Of a stretch of DNA of 64,000 bases, positions 1 through 8,326 are shown one piece after another. Where the stretch lies: NCBI RefSeq assembly GCF_008710745.1, contig NZ_VYSA01000002.1, forward strand, positions 558,001 to 622,000. The letters are read 5' to 3'. Every line of letters begins with the position of its first letter. The stretch's first letter is position 1. Origin of the DNA: Microbacterium rhizomatis. GTDB lineage: Bacteria > Actinomycetota > Actinomycetes > Actinomycetales > Microbacteriaceae. A program made the translations under genes and the position numbers. The notes under the pieces were generated by a model, which saw only the letters and a list, made by a program, of their open reading frames with translations, ran no database searches and was not told the DNA's origin.

Positions 1-395
1 CTCCACGGCACCGCGCATCGGGATTCGGTCGCGGCAAGTCGCCTGGGGGTTGCCTGGCGGGCTCGTGAGCCTGTCCGTCACCGGGCGGCGTCGATCGGTT
101 TGAGCACGATGAGCCAGGCACGAAATGGCGTCAGTGTCCGTGCGGATCCCCGAACACATGCGCCAGACGAGCCGCGTACCCGTCAGCAAGCGCTTCGAAA
201 ATGGAGGGATCTCGCACGCCGCGAGCCTCACGCGGGCAGTCGAATGGCGGTCGCCCTGCCCTAGACGGCCGACGAGTTGCCTACCGCCAGCCGTATGGCC
301 GCGAGACCATCACCTTCGTCCGCGAGTACACGATCACGCAGCACTCGGCCTGTGGAGCATCGCTCGCGAATCCGCGACCACTCTCGTAGCTCTGT
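1..395. other. Region without a confident gene
   Basis: No complete gene is supported here. On the + strand, 201-389 is an open frame of 62 codons whose second half (about 270-370) has clear G/C third-position periodicity, ending ...VREYTITQHSACG... before a TAG stop. It has no convincing ribosome binding site and no family that I recognise, so it may be the tail of a decayed gene. The rest looks non-coding. Confidence 0.3.
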
Positions 396-983
396 CTACT
401 GCTCTCGGCGGTCGTAGGTCAGGACGCGAACGCCGCCATCCAGCAGCACCTCGTCGACCGGCTGAAAGCGGCTGGGTGCGAATGGCCCGTCGAACAGGGG
501 CACGCCTGAACCGATGACGTAGGGATTCTGCTTGAGGACGAGCCGGTCGATCTCGGGCAGGAGTGCGGCGGCGATCTTCCCGCCTCCGACGAGCCAGAGG
601 TCTTTGCCCACGTCCGACTTCAGCTTCCGGACGAACGGAGCGGGATCGGAGTTCACGACCTCGACGCCCGGGTCCGGGCTGGCAGCCATGGACCGTGAGA
701 AGACAATGTGCCGGAGGTGCGGGTACGCGTTTGTCAGCCCGGCCGCGAGCCCGATCTCATATGAGTGCCGGCCCTCCACGACGGTGTCGAAGGCGAGGGC
801 GGGGCCGTCGATGCCGAGCGCCTGTCTGGCCGGCGCAGGGAGTGTCTCTGGATAGTTCTGCACGATGAACTGCACGAGATCAGGCGTGACCGGAAAGTAC
901 TCTTGACCGCTCGGATCGCCGCCGTCAGGCCCAGCGATGAATCCGTCGAGAGTCGTGGCGACGTAGTAGACAAGTTTGCGCAT
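396..983 (-). CDS. Dihydrofolate reductase family protein (RibD C-terminal-like)
   Basis: A 195-residue protein of the RibD C-terminal/dihydrofolate-reductase fold, a cytosolic NAD(P)H-dependent family. The N-terminus MRKLVYYVATTLDGFIAG is the characteristic first strand and loop, and the later LWLVGGGKIAAALL motif is the conserved dinucleotide-side segment. The frame stays open 80 codons further upstream, but that extension is not conserved-looking. I chose the ATG at 983 because GAAAG lies about 5 nt before it. Members are common single-copy accessory genes in actinobacteria and their substrates are usually unknown. It stands alone, followed by the small gene at 1079-1432 in the same direction upstream. 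Confidence 0.88.
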   Translation of the reverse strand: MRKLVYYVATTLDGFIAGPDGGDPSGQEYFPVTPDLVQFIVQNYPETLPAPARQALGIDGPALAFDTVVEGRHSYEIGLAAGLTNAYPHLRHIVFSRSMAASPDPGVEVVNSDPAPFVRKLKSDVGKDLWLVGGGKIAAALLPEIDRLVLKQNPYVIGSGVPLFDGPFAPSRFQPVDEVLLDGGVRVLTYDRREQ

Positions 984-1078
984 GCGTTCTTTCGGGGTGC
1001 CAGACGGGTCATCATCAGTCTCGCAGTGACGGGACCGCTTCCGCGACCGCAGACTGCCTGACGCCCCGAGCCCGGCGC

Positions 1079-1432
1079 TCAGCGAGGCAAAGGGCGAAGC
1101 TCGCTCTCGGATACCGGCAGTGACAACGAGTAGTAGATCTGGGTCGCATTCATATCGCCCCAGTCGTCCTTCTTGACGCGGATCGAGTTCGGCGACACCT
1201 CGGCGATCCGAACACGAAGCCACGAGCCATCATCCAGCCGCAACTCGTGCGGGTCCGCGAGGTACGACAGCCCAAGTTCGTCCAGAGCCTCTTCGGCGAG
1301 CATCCAATCGACAGCCGCAGTCCGGCGGCGACCGAGGAGATCGATTGCGACGAAGCCCTCGCCGACGGGCTGAATCCATCCCACCAGCTCGCCGTCGTAC
1401 GAGCGTCGGTGCTCGATCCAGTCCGATTCCAC
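1079..1432 (-). CDS. Conserved hypothetical protein, 117 aa
   Basis: A small, acidic, soluble protein with no signal peptide or membrane segment. It contains WIQPVGEGFVAIDLLGRRR and WLRVRIAEVSPNSIRVK, alternating strands that suggest a small beta-barrel fold. I do not recognise a named family. The start is GTG at 1432. A TACCCT -10 box lies exactly 6 nt upstream (plus-strand 1439-1444), so the transcript is probably leaderless. It is co-directional with the reductase at 396-983 but about 95 bp from it, so co-transcription is possible. Confidence 0.7.
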   Translation of the reverse strand: MESDWIEHRRSYDGELVGWIQPVGEGFVAIDLLGRRRTAAVDWMLAEEALDELGLSYLADPHELRLDDGSWLRVRIAEVSPNSIRVKKDDWGDMNATQIYYSLSLPVSESELRPLPR

Positions 1433-1707
1433 ACTCCAAGGGTAGTGAGGGCGAAGCAGCGGCCGCAGGACCAGGAGCGCGGCCGCGATCGCACAGCTCG
1501 ATGCCGCGGTGATCGATCACGAGGGTGCACAACATTGGAAGGCTTGTCTGCCACCACGGTTTCACTGACCGCAACGATGCGCGAAGCGTGAGTCTCGCTC
1601 TGACCGCGTCTAGCCGACGTGCCAATGGTTGAGTCTTGTTCGTAGAGAAGTTGAGCACGTGGGACTATGCCCCCAGGCCAGGCAACCGTCATAAGGACAC
1701 CATCAAC

Positions 1708-2337
1708 GTGGCACAAAGACGACATTCAGAGCGGGCGTCACGCCGGACTGCGCTCTACCTTTCGCTTGCGCTCGTCGCAGGGGTGTTGCTGGTTGTCCGC
1801 CTCAGTGCGCTCGTTCTCGATGGAGACACTTCGGGCGGGCTCGCGATTCTCTCTTGCTTAGCCATCGCACTCTTGATCGTGGCTCTCATCATGGGCGTAA
1901 TGTTGTTGAGCTTCCGCACTCGCATAAACGGGGCGGTGAGACGGCTGGGCGAGCGGTTTCACGGGCAACTTGTACTTCCGGTGGTCATACAGGAATCCGA
2001 ACGTGAGGCACTTGAATCGCACGGGCGCCGTTGGCCGTTGCCCTCAATGCCAGGCTATTTCACGCTTGTCCTCGAGTCCGATCGGGCTAGCGTGTGGTTC
2101 GGCCGCGATCCAAGCCTCGTTGCGGAATTCGACTTTCCAGTCGCATTTGAGCCTGGTCAGGTATCGACCTGGGCGCTGACCGAACCTGCGGTCCGCATGA
2201 TTTACGACCCCTCACACGGCGGGGCAAGCCTGACCTTGACGCCGCTGAGGCCACCTCAGGGTCTCGGCATTCCTCGCCGAATGAGCGGCGCAGACATGCT
2301 ACGGATGATCGCGGTATTGAATGAAGCACGTAGCTGA
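1708..2337 (+). CDS. Membrane protein of unknown function
   Basis: A 209-residue protein with two adjacent N-terminal transmembrane helices (about residues 15-35 and 45-70), then a soluble domain of about 135 residues. That domain holds several aromatic beta strands (PSMPGYFTLVLESDRASVWFG) and ends MSGADMLRMIAVLNEARS. I chose GTG 1708 because AAGGA lies 10 nt upstream; earlier in-frame starts from 1636 lack one. The arrangement resembles actinobacterial two-helix membrane proteins with a PH-like cytosolic domain, but I cannot assign a family. The codon third positions are less G/C-rich than in its neighbours, so it may have been acquired. Confidence 0.65.
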   Translation: MAQRRHSERASRRTALYLSLALVAGVLLVVRLSALVLDGDTSGGLAILSCLAIALLIVALIMGVMLLSFRTRINGAVRRLGERFHGQLVLPVVIQESEREALESHGRRWPLPSMPGYFTLVLESDRASVWFGRDPSLVAEFDFPVAFEPGQVSTWALTEPAVRMIYDPSHGGASLTLTPLRPPQGLGIPRRMSGADMLRMIAVLNEARS

Positions 2338-2546
2338 TGGATCTTTCGAGACCATCACACCGATTCCACCGCGGGATAACTGCCATCGACCTGCTCGCCT
2401 CTCACCAACGCGAGATTCACCGCGCACGCAGAAGCTGTTTCACAGATCGTCCTGATTCGCGCGGACTAGATCACTCGCGGTCGATCTGAGGAAACCCGCC
2501 AAGAGCGATACCGCGCGAGTAGATCGCTGAGGCGTGTCGGCCGCGA

Positions 2547-2583
2547 TTGACATGCAAGCGAATACTTGCCTATGGTTGGCAGC
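2547..2583 (+). promoter_or_regulatory. ArsR-gene promoter with embedded operator
   Basis: TTGACA (2547-2552) is followed 18 nt later by TATGGT (2571-2576), a good vegetative promoter. The expected start of transcription falls on or next to GTG 2584, giving a leaderless mRNA. Between the two boxes lies the inverted repeat GCAAG-N6-CTTGC (2554-2569), where an autoregulating ArsR repressor would block RNA polymerase. Confidence 0.6.
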
Positions 2584-2877
2584 GTGGGTGATGTATTCAA
2601 GGCGTTGGCGGACCCGACGCGGCGGCTCATTCTGGACGAGCTGGTGGTCAAGGATGGGCAGTCGCTGTTCGAGATCTGTTCGCGACTGGCGACGCGTCAC
2701 GCCAACATGTCGACCAGACAGGCAATCTCGCAGCATCTAGCTGTGCTGGAGGCCGCTGGTCTCGTCCGCACCCACCGGCAGGGACGGACCAAGATCCACA
2801 ACCTCGACGTCACACCGCTTCGCGCACTCACCGAGCGTTGGCCCATCGACCCACAGAAGGAGCATCCGCATGCCTAA
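2584..2877 (+). CDS. ArsR-family helix-turn-helix transcriptional regulator
   Basis: A 97-residue winged-helix repressor. The hallmark VFKALADPTRRLILDEL opens helix 1, the recognition helix lies in MSTRQAISQHLAVLEAAGLV, and the wing is HRQGRTKIHNLD. I see no cysteine pair of the metal-sensing type, so it is probably a non-metal sensor of the ArsR/VOC-neighbour group. GTG 2584 is preferred to TTG 2566 or ATG 2572 because the promoter places the transcription start at this codon. The stop overlaps the start of the VOC gene by 8 nt, so the two are translationally coupled and the regulator probably controls that pair. Confidence 0.85.
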   Translation: MGDVFKALADPTRRLILDELVVKDGQSLFEICSRLATRHANMSTRQAISQHLAVLEAAGLVRTHRQGRTKIHNLDVTPLRALTERWPIDPQKEHPHA

Positions 2878-3259
2878 GATCACCGTCGCCAGCGTCCTCG
2901 TCGACGACCAGGCCAAAGCCCTCGCGTTCTACACGGACAAGCTCGGATTCGTCGTGAAGAACGACGTGGACCTCGGTGAGTACCGGTGGCTCACCGTCGT
3001 CGGAGAGAACGAGCCTGATGGGGTCGAGCTACTGCTCGAGCCGGACGCGCATCCCGCCGCGAAGCCGTTCAAAGCGGCGCTCGTCGAAGACGGCATCCCC
3101 TACACGTCCTTCGCCGTCGACGACGTCCATGCCACGCATGCCGCCCTCGAAGCTTCGGGCGTCGTGTTCGTTCAGGGGCCGACGGTCATGGGCCCCGTCA
3201 TCACCGCTGTCCTCGATGACACGTGTGGCAATCTGATTCAACTCACCAGCCCCGCGTGA
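2870..3259 (+). CDS. VOC-family (glyoxalase/bleomycin-resistance fold) protein
   Basis: A 129-residue vicinal-oxygen-chelate protein with two beta-alpha-beta-beta-beta modules. Signs of the family are the opening ITVASVLVDDQAKALAFYTD and the ending AVLDDTCGNLIQL, where the metal-ligand glutamate usually lies in a D..GN motif. The metal site looks degenerate: acidic residues are present at ELLLEPD, but the N-terminal histidine ligand is not obvious. Its start overlaps the ArsR gene, a very common pairing in actinobacteria. Substrate unknown. Confidence 0.85.
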   Translation: MPKITVASVLVDDQAKALAFYTDKLGFVVKNDVDLGEYRWLTVVGENEPDGVELLLEPDAHPAAKPFKAALVEDGIPYTSFAVDDVHATHAALEASGVVFVQGPTVMGPVITAVLDDTCGNLIQLTSPA

Positions 3260-3403
3260 GCTGATCGCGCCGTACATCCCTTCATACCGGAGCCGGATGC
3301 CGAGGCGACTGCCCCCCTGCTCCCGTCCGAAGGATCGCGGCCCGCACCCCTCGACGGCATCACGAGACGATCGCGTCGAGTCGTCGGGCACCCCGTCGCC
3401 TGC

Positions 3404-3802
3404 TCAGGTTCGCGGTGGGTTGAACATGAACTCGAACCGAATACCGTTGTCATCCTCAACGAAGGACGCGTAGTAGCCGTCGCTGAACCGTGCGTAAGTT
3501 TTCGGGTCACGAACTGCGGTCCAGCCGGCCTTCACCGCGATGGCGTGTAAGCGATCGACCTCGGCGCGGGAATCGATGGCGAAGGCCAGATGCTGCCAAC
3601 CCACTCGTCCAGTCCGATGCGGCGCGCTCGCCTCGCGAGCCGGGAAGAGAATCAACTCCTCCTCGCCGCGGTACCAAGACACCGAATCGTCCGCGTCCTG
3701 GCGTGTACAACCAAGCGCACTCATCACGGGATCGAACTGCGCTACCGATCGCGCCAGATCACTGACAGTGATCCCGATGTGGTCAAAGAGGGGCACGCCC
3801 AC
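3404..3802 (-). CDS. VOC-family protein
   Basis: A 132-residue VOC-fold protein. FDHIGITVSDLARSVAQFD supplies the usual N-terminal metal-ligand histidine, WQHLAFAIDSRAEVDRLH the second, and DDNGIRFEFMF the C-terminal ligand region. All three ligand positions are plausible, so it may bind a metal, unlike the VOC protein at 2870-3259. It converges on that gene with 144 bp between them and stands alone. The start is GTG 3802. Confidence 0.83.
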   Translation of the reverse strand: MGVPLFDHIGITVSDLARSVAQFDPVMSALGCTRQDADDSVSWYRGEEELILFPAREASAPHRTGRVGWQHLAFAIDSRAEVDRLHAIAVKAGWTAVRDPKTYARFSDGYYASFVEDDNGIRFEFMFNPPRT

Positions 3803-3810
3803 ATCTTGCT

Positions 3811-4014
3811 GGCACAGTCGTAGAGGGGCAAGCAGAGGGCACCGCGACGGGCTGGCAGGCGGCTTCAGCCTCTGTTCGCGACCTCGAAGCCCAGGACGGA
3901 TGGGAGGTGTTCATCGATGGATCGGCTGAGACGCCGAGCCACATCCTCAGCCGCGCGATCGACCCGACACCACGCCCGCGGATGGGTCGGCTCGCACGGC
4001 AGGGCAGACCCTGA
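3811..4014 (+). other. Orphan coding-like open frame, probable gene remnant
   Basis: Between two leftward genes, this + strand frame keeps strong third-position G/C bias for about 68 codons to a TGA at 4012. It includes VRDLEAQDGWEVFIDG and SHILSRAIDP but has no plausible start codon or ribosome binding site. It looks like the 3' remnant of a deleted gene. I could not assign a family. Confidence 0.25.
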
Positions 4015-4045
4015 CCAAGCGACCCGCGGTAGCGCGGCCCCGCCG

Positions 4046-5080
4046 CTACGGGCGGATCAGCACCTTCAGTGCTTCGCGGGAGTCCATCAGCCGGTAGGCC
4101 TCGGCGATCTCGGACAGCGGGAGCTCGCGATCAAAGACCTTCCCTGGGTTGATGGTTCCGTCCAGCACCTCGGGGAGCGCGGCTTCGATGTAGGCGCGCA
4201 CGGTGGCGGGTCCCCCGGTGAGGGTGGCGTTCTTGCCGAACAGCGAGCCGAATCCGACCGGCGCGTCCTCGTACTGGGGGACGCCGACGCGGGAGATGGT
4301 GCCGCCTGGACGCACGATGCCATACGCCTGCTCGTAGGCCGGCATGTGACCGACCGCCTCGAGTACCACGTGTGCGCCTTCTCCACCGGTGATCTCCATC
4401 ACTTTCGCAATCCCGTCGTCTCCGCGCTCCGCGACGACGTGGGTGGCACCGAACTCGCGGCCCAGGTCGGTGCGGTCCTGATGCCGACCCATCAGGATGA
4501 TCGCCTCGGCGCCCAGCTGCTTCGAAGCGAGCACGGCGGACAGCCCGACCGCACCGTCGCCGATGACGACGACCGTCTTCCCCGGCTCAACGCCGCCCTT
4601 GTGTGCGGCGTGGTAGCCGGTGAGATAGACGTCCGACAGTGTCAGCAGCGACGGCATGAGGGCTTCATCGGTGCCTTTCGGGATGACGACAGCGGTGCCG
4701 TCGGCCTGCGGTATGAGGAGCTTCTCCGCCTGCGTCGCGGACGATGCGCCGTCGAAGAAGCCGCCGTGGGTGCAGGATGTGGTGATCCCGTCGCGGCAGA
4801 ACGCGCAGGTGTTGTCCGACCACGCGAACGGCACGATCACCGTGTCACCGACCGAGAGGTGGGTGACATCGGCGCCGATCTGCTCGACCACACCGATGGC
4901 CTCGTGCCCCATCCGCCGGCCCTCAGGAGTTTCCTCGAGCGAGTGGTAAGGGTGCAGGTCGGATCCGCAGACGCACGCGTAGGTGACGCGGATGATCGCA
5001 TCCGTCGCCGCCTGAATGGTGGGGTTGGGGACGTCTTCGACGCGCACGTCTCCGGCGTTGTACATCAGGGTGGCTCGCAT
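4046..5080 (-). CDS. Zinc-dependent alcohol dehydrogenase family protein
   Basis: A 344-residue medium-chain dehydrogenase/reductase. The catalytic zinc site is VCGSDLHPYHS (Cys about 38) with GHEAIG (His-Glu about 58). A structural-zinc-like cysteine cluster is CAFCRDGITTSC (about 92-103). The Rossmann nucleotide site is VVVIGDGAVGLSAVLASKQLG (about 170-190). The ATG at 5080 follows an AGAGAGGA ribosome binding site. The cupin gene at 5123 lies 42 bp upstream in the same direction, so the two probably form an operon that detoxifies or interconverts a small alcohol or aldehyde. Substrate not predictable. Confidence 0.9.
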   Translation of the reverse strand: MRATLMYNAGDVRVEDVPNPTIQAATDAIIRVTYACVCGSDLHPYHSLEETPEGRRMGHEAIGVVEQIGADVTHLSVGDTVIVPFAWSDNTCAFCRDGITTSCTHGGFFDGASSATQAEKLLIPQADGTAVVIPKGTDEALMPSLLTLSDVYLTGYHAAHKGGVEPGKTVVVIGDGAVGLSAVLASKQLGAEAIILMGRHQDRTDLGREFGATHVVAERGDDGIAKVMEITGGEGAHVVLEAVGHMPAYEQAYGIVRPGGTISRVGVPQYEDAPVGFGSLFGKNATLTGGPATVRAYIEAALPEVLDGTINPGKVFDRELPLSEIAEAYRLMDSREALKVLIRP

Positions 5081-5122
5081 AGCGGTCCTCTCTATCGGGT
5101 GGTGAGTCGTGAAGCCAGCGGA

Positions 5123-5521
5123 TCAGTGGGCGCCGTACTCAGCGTCCGTGACGTGCGGACCCCAGTGGGCACTGTCTTCGCCTTCGGGCGTCTCCCAGAG
5201 AGCGAGGTGGGTCATGAAGCTGTCAGGTGCCGCACCGTGCCAGTGCTCTTCCCCGGGGGGCGAGTAGATGGTCTGCCCGGCGTGGGCCTCGATGATGTCG
5301 CCGCCGCGGGCCTGCACGAGCGCGGTGCCTTCCATGATGCGGAGGGTCTGCCCGAGCGGGTGGGAATGCCAGGCGGTGCGCGCGCCGGGGCTGAACCGCA
5401 CGAGGCCGGCGCTGAGCCGCTGCCCGTCGTTCTGCGGGGAGATGACCTGGTCGAGCCAAACGTCGCCGGTGAACCACGCCGGGGGATTCTTCACAGTGGG
5501 AGTGGTGGGCAGGAGTTCCAT
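5123..5521 (-). CDS. Cupin-domain protein
   Basis: A 132-residue single-domain cupin. Motif 1 is AWHSHPLGQTLRIMEG (two histidines and a downstream glutamate) and motif 2 is PPGEEHWHGAAP, giving a plausible His-His-His metal site. Such proteins, often annotated as (R)-mandelonitrile lyase-like or carboxymuconolactone-associated cupins, sit beside dehydrogenases as here. The ribosome binding site GAAAGG is 7 nt before the ATG. It is the first gene of the leftward cupin/dehydrogenase unit and faces the XRE regulator at 5757, which may control it. Confidence 0.85.
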   Translation of the reverse strand: MELLPTTPTVKNPPAWFTGDVWLDQVISPQNDGQRLSAGLVRFSPGARTAWHSHPLGQTLRIMEGTALVQARGGDIIEAHAGQTIYSPPGEEHWHGAAPDSFMTHLALWETPEGEDSAHWGPHVTDAEYGAH

Positions 5522-5576
5522 GCGTCGGCCTTTCGGTCAGGGGGTGTCGATGGTGAGGGGGAGCGGGCCCCGATCG

Positions 5577-5593
5577 CTTCGACGTCGTCGAAG
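5577..5593. promoter_or_regulatory. Palindrome CTTCGAC-GTC-GTCGAAG, candidate operator
   Basis: A perfect 7-bp inverted repeat with a 3-bp centre, in the 235-bp region between the cupin (leftward) and the helix-turn-helix regulator (rightward). It lies about 55 nt upstream of the cupin start, a good position for a regulator binding site. The regulator at 5757 is the obvious candidate ligand. Confidence 0.4.
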
Positions 5594-5744
5594 GTGCCGA
5601 GCCGCGCGATCCCGTTCCCGCAGCCGATCGGCGGGTAGCGGAATCGGGTCGTCACGTGCTCTAGTCAAGCCGCGTCAGACGGGCTCGGGGAGTCCCTGAT
5701 GGAGGGTGTACCAGCAAAGCATCCCTCGTCCGCGCAGACGGTTC

Positions 5745-5750
5745 TACGGT
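5745..5750 (+). promoter_or_regulatory. -10 box TACGGT of a leaderless promoter
   Basis: TACGGT ends 6 nt before ATG 5757, the spacing expected when transcription starts at the A of the start codon. No good -35 is visible. The same architecture recurs at many genes in this window. Confidence 0.45.
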
Positions 5751-5756
5751 GGGGGC

Positions 5757-6677
5757 ATGGACAACAAGGCGGAGGTGCGCGAGTTCCTCATGACGCGGCG
5801 GGCGCGGCTCTCACCTGCCGACGTCGGACTACCCGCAGGTGCAAACCGCCGAGTGCCCGGGCTGCGTCGCGCCGAAGTTGCCATGCTGGCCGATGTCAGC
5901 GTGGAGTACTACGCAAAGCTCGAGCGCGGTGACATTGCGGGCGCATCCGCCGGTGTTCTCGATGCCCTCGCCCGTGCGCTGCAGCTCGATGAGACCGAGC
6001 GGATGCACCTGCTGGACCTGGCCCGCTCGGCCGACGGCATCCCCACCTCGGGCCGCTCCCGTCGTCGCTCCACCACCCAGCAGGCCGCACGTGCGGGTCT
6101 GCAACGGACACTCGACGCGATCACCGGCGGCCCCGCCTTCGTCCGCGACCGGCATCAGAACCTCATCGCCACCAACGCGCTCGGCGCCGCGTTCTATTCG
6201 CCCGTGATCGGCACGAGTGGCCGAGCGCCCAACCTGGCTCGTTTCCAATTCCTTGACCCGGCGTCGCGCGATTTCTACCCCGACTGGGAACTGTTCGCCC
6301 AGATGTGCGTCGGCATCATGCGCGTCGAAGCAGGACGAGACCCCCACGACCGCACCCTGCAAGACCTGGTCGGGGAACTCATCACCCGAAGCGAAATCTT
6401 CGCGCGCCTCTGGTCCGCGCACGACGTGCGAACACACGGGACCGGAACAAAACGCTTCCACCACCCCGTCGTCGGAGAACTCACCCTGCTCTACGAAGAA
6501 CTCGCCGTCACCGCCGAAGACGGACTCAGCCTCCTCATCTACACCGCGGAACCCGGATCCCCCTCCGCCGAGCGCCTTCAGATCCTCGCGAACTGGACCG
6601 GCGATCGGGGTACCGCTGCGGTGCTCGACCCCGCCGACAGCTCCGGCGCCTCCCCGCGAACAAACGGACAACCATGA
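5757..6677 (+). CDS. Helix-turn-helix regulator with MmyB-like ligand-binding domain
   Basis: A 306-residue XRE-family regulator. The N-terminal helix-turn-helix contains VPGLRRAEVAMLADVSVEYYAKLERG (about residues 35-60, recognition helix around VSVEYYAKLE). The C-terminal 190 residues form the MmyB-type ligand-binding domain typical of actinobacteria, with the conserved NLARFQFLDPASRDFYPDWE segment. ATG 5757 is chosen because of the leaderless -10 box. The frame is open to GTG 5706, but that extension is non-conserved. The stop overlaps the acetyltransferase start (ATGA), so both are made from one transcript. This family usually regulates an adjacent, divergently transcribed dehydrogenase operon, which fits the cupin/alcohol dehydrogenase pair. 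Confidence 0.9.
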   Translation: MDNKAEVREFLMTRRARLSPADVGLPAGANRRVPGLRRAEVAMLADVSVEYYAKLERGDIAGASAGVLDALARALQLDETERMHLLDLARSADGIPTSGRSRRRSTTQQAARAGLQRTLDAITGGPAFVRDRHQNLIATNALGAAFYSPVIGTSGRAPNLARFQFLDPASRDFYPDWELFAQMCVGIMRVEAGRDPHDRTLQDLVGELITRSEIFARLWSAHDVRTHGTGTKRFHHPVVGELTLLYEELAVTAEDGLSLLIYTAEPGSPSAERLQILANWTGDRGTAAVLDPADSSGASPRTNGQP

Positions 6678-7243
6678 CACTGGCCGACCTCCTCGCCGCG
6701 CTCGAAGCGGGCGACACCGTGACAGCCGGCTCCCCCGCACACGCCACCATGATCCAAACCAGCGAAGAAGCGCTCAGGATCTGCGCCGAACTCAATCGCA
6801 AGTACGACGGGCCGGAGCGCGTCCGTGAACTGCTGGGACAGCTCACCGGCCAGGCCATCGACGAGTCCGTAACCCTGTTCCCGCCTTTCACATCCGACTT
6901 CGGGAAGAACATCACCATCGGCAAACGAGTCTTCATCAACTCCGGATGCCGCTTCCAAGACCAGGGCGGAATCACCATCGGCGACGACTCGCTCATTGGC
7001 CACAACGCGGTCATCGCGACACTGCAGCACGACATCGAACCCACGCGCCGGGCGAACGTCATCCCCTTTCCGGTCATCATCGGCCGCAACGTCTGGCTCG
7101 GAGCCAACGTCACCGTCCTTCCGGGCGTCACCATCGGCGACGACGCGGTCATCGGTGCCGGATCGGTCGTCACGAAACGCATACCTCCTCGAACCATCGC
7201 GGTCGGATCCCCCGCTCGCGTCGTCCGTGCCATCGGCGAGTAG
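6674..7243 (+). CDS. Sugar O-acetyltransferase (maltose/galactoside acetyltransferase type)
   Basis: A 189-residue left-handed beta-helix hexapeptide acetyltransferase. The N-terminal Mac-type domain (SEEALRICAELNRKYD, about 35-50) precedes hexapeptide repeats such as NITIGKRVFINSGC and ITIGDDSLIGHNAVI. The catalytic histidine is probably in LQHDIEPTRR, and VTVLPGVTIGDDAVIGAGSVVTK is the conserved cap. It transfers acetyl from acetyl-CoA to a sugar hydroxyl. The start overlaps the regulator gene by 4 nt. A longer in-frame reading back to 6305 is an artefact of the regulator's reading frame. Confidence 0.9.
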   Translation: MTLADLLAALEAGDTVTAGSPAHATMIQTSEEALRICAELNRKYDGPERVRELLGQLTGQAIDESVTLFPPFTSDFGKNITIGKRVFINSGCRFQDQGGITIGDDSLIGHNAVIATLQHDIEPTRRANVIPFPVIIGRNVWLGANVTVLPGVTIGDDAVIGAGSVVTKRIPPRTIAVGSPARVVRAIGE

Positions 7244-7325
7244 TGCAGGGCGCTGGGGCGACGAGCTCACCGCAATGGCGGTCATCTTCGCTCTCCCGGT
7301 CGCGGGGTGAGCGCCCGCCGACCGG

Positions 7326-8210
7326 TCAGGCGCGCTCGACGGGGAGCCAGAGTTCGCAGGTTGCGGTGCTGAAGTCATCCGATCGGTCGAGGATGCTGAC
7401 GATCGATGGCCCCGGTCGGAGCCGCCACGGGTTGGACGGGAACCACTCGGTTGCCGTCACGGCCCATGCCGTCTGCAAGGCGCCCGGGTAGTCGCCTTCG
7501 GTGCGGAACACTGCCCAGGCGCCGGCCGGAACCTCGATCACGTCGAGGTCGTCGGGTACGTGGGTGCCGTCAGTGACGGCGACGCCGTGGAGGTAGGTCA
7601 GCTGCGTGCCCTCGGCGTAGTCGGGGTCGACGTCGGCGCTCACCTGGAGCAGTCCGGGTGGTTCGGTGGCGCTCAGTTCTTTGAGGCGCGTGTGCTCTTC
7701 TGCAGGGAGGGAGGCGATGTGTGCCTGGATATGAGGATTGACGCCCTGGTGGATGAGAGGGACCCGAGCGGCGTGTCCGATGAGTCGGAAGTCCGGTCGG
7801 TCGGTGATGCGAGCATCCATGGTGATGTTCCCTTCGACGGTCAGGCGGAACCTGATCTGCGGTTGTGTGCGAAGGGGGCCACCGTCTCGACGGACGTCGC
7901 CGGGGCTGACGCCGTGCACCGATCGGAACGCGCGACCGAACGCTTCGGTCGACCCGTACCCGTACCGGACCGCGATGCCCAGCAGGTCCTCGCGGCCGAG
8001 GACGTCTGCCGCCGCGACGGTCATCCGGCGACGGCGGACGTACTCGGAGAGCGGCATTCCCGCCAGAGACGAGAACATGCGACGCAGGTGGTATTCGGTC
8101 GTGCCGAGCCCCGACGCCACGCGTGTCAGATCGAGGTCGTCGGTCAGGTGATCCTCGACCAATGCCACGAGTCTGTTCAATTCAGCGATCACGGTGCCTC
8201 CCTTCGACAT
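7326..8210 (-). CDS. AraC-family regulator with GyrI-like effector domain
   Basis: A 294-residue protein with an N-terminal AraC DNA-binding domain: HTH1 is DLTRVASGLGTTEYHLRRMF and HTH2 is LLGIAVRYGYGSTEAFGRAF, within residues 15-115. The C-terminal 160-residue GyrI/Rob-like domain runs from DFRLIGHAARVPL to CELWLPV. These domains bind small cationic or drug-like effectors. Two starts are plausible: ATG 8210 (GGGAGGG just upstream) and GTG 8192 (AAGGGAGG 4 nt upstream). Alone in its orientation, so probably autoregulatory or acting elsewhere. Confidence 0.88.
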   Translation of the reverse strand: MSKGGTVIAELNRLVALVEDHLTDDLDLTRVASGLGTTEYHLRRMFSSLAGMPLSEYVRRRRMTVAAADVLGREDLLGIAVRYGYGSTEAFGRAFRSVHGVSPGDVRRDGGPLRTQPQIRFRLTVEGNITMDARITDRPDFRLIGHAARVPLIHQGVNPHIQAHIASLPAEEHTRLKELSATEPPGLLQVSADVDPDYAEGTQLTYLHGVAVTDGTHVPDDLDVIEVPAGAWAVFRTEGDYPGALQTAWAVTATEWFPSNPWRLRPGPSIVSILDRSDDFSTATCELWLPVERA

Positions 8211-8326
8211 CCACCCTCCCGGGTCAGCTCGAACGGCACCCTACTATCGCGGACCGATCCGATCGGATCCACGTTCGAGAGCCCGCCGGCAAGCCGGTCG
8301 CCCATCGGGCGCGCGGCGTCGTCGAG

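Noticed and set aside
3917..5638. 573-codon + strand frame opposite the alcohol dehydrogenase and cupin
   Set aside because: Shadow of two clearly identified minus-strand genes.
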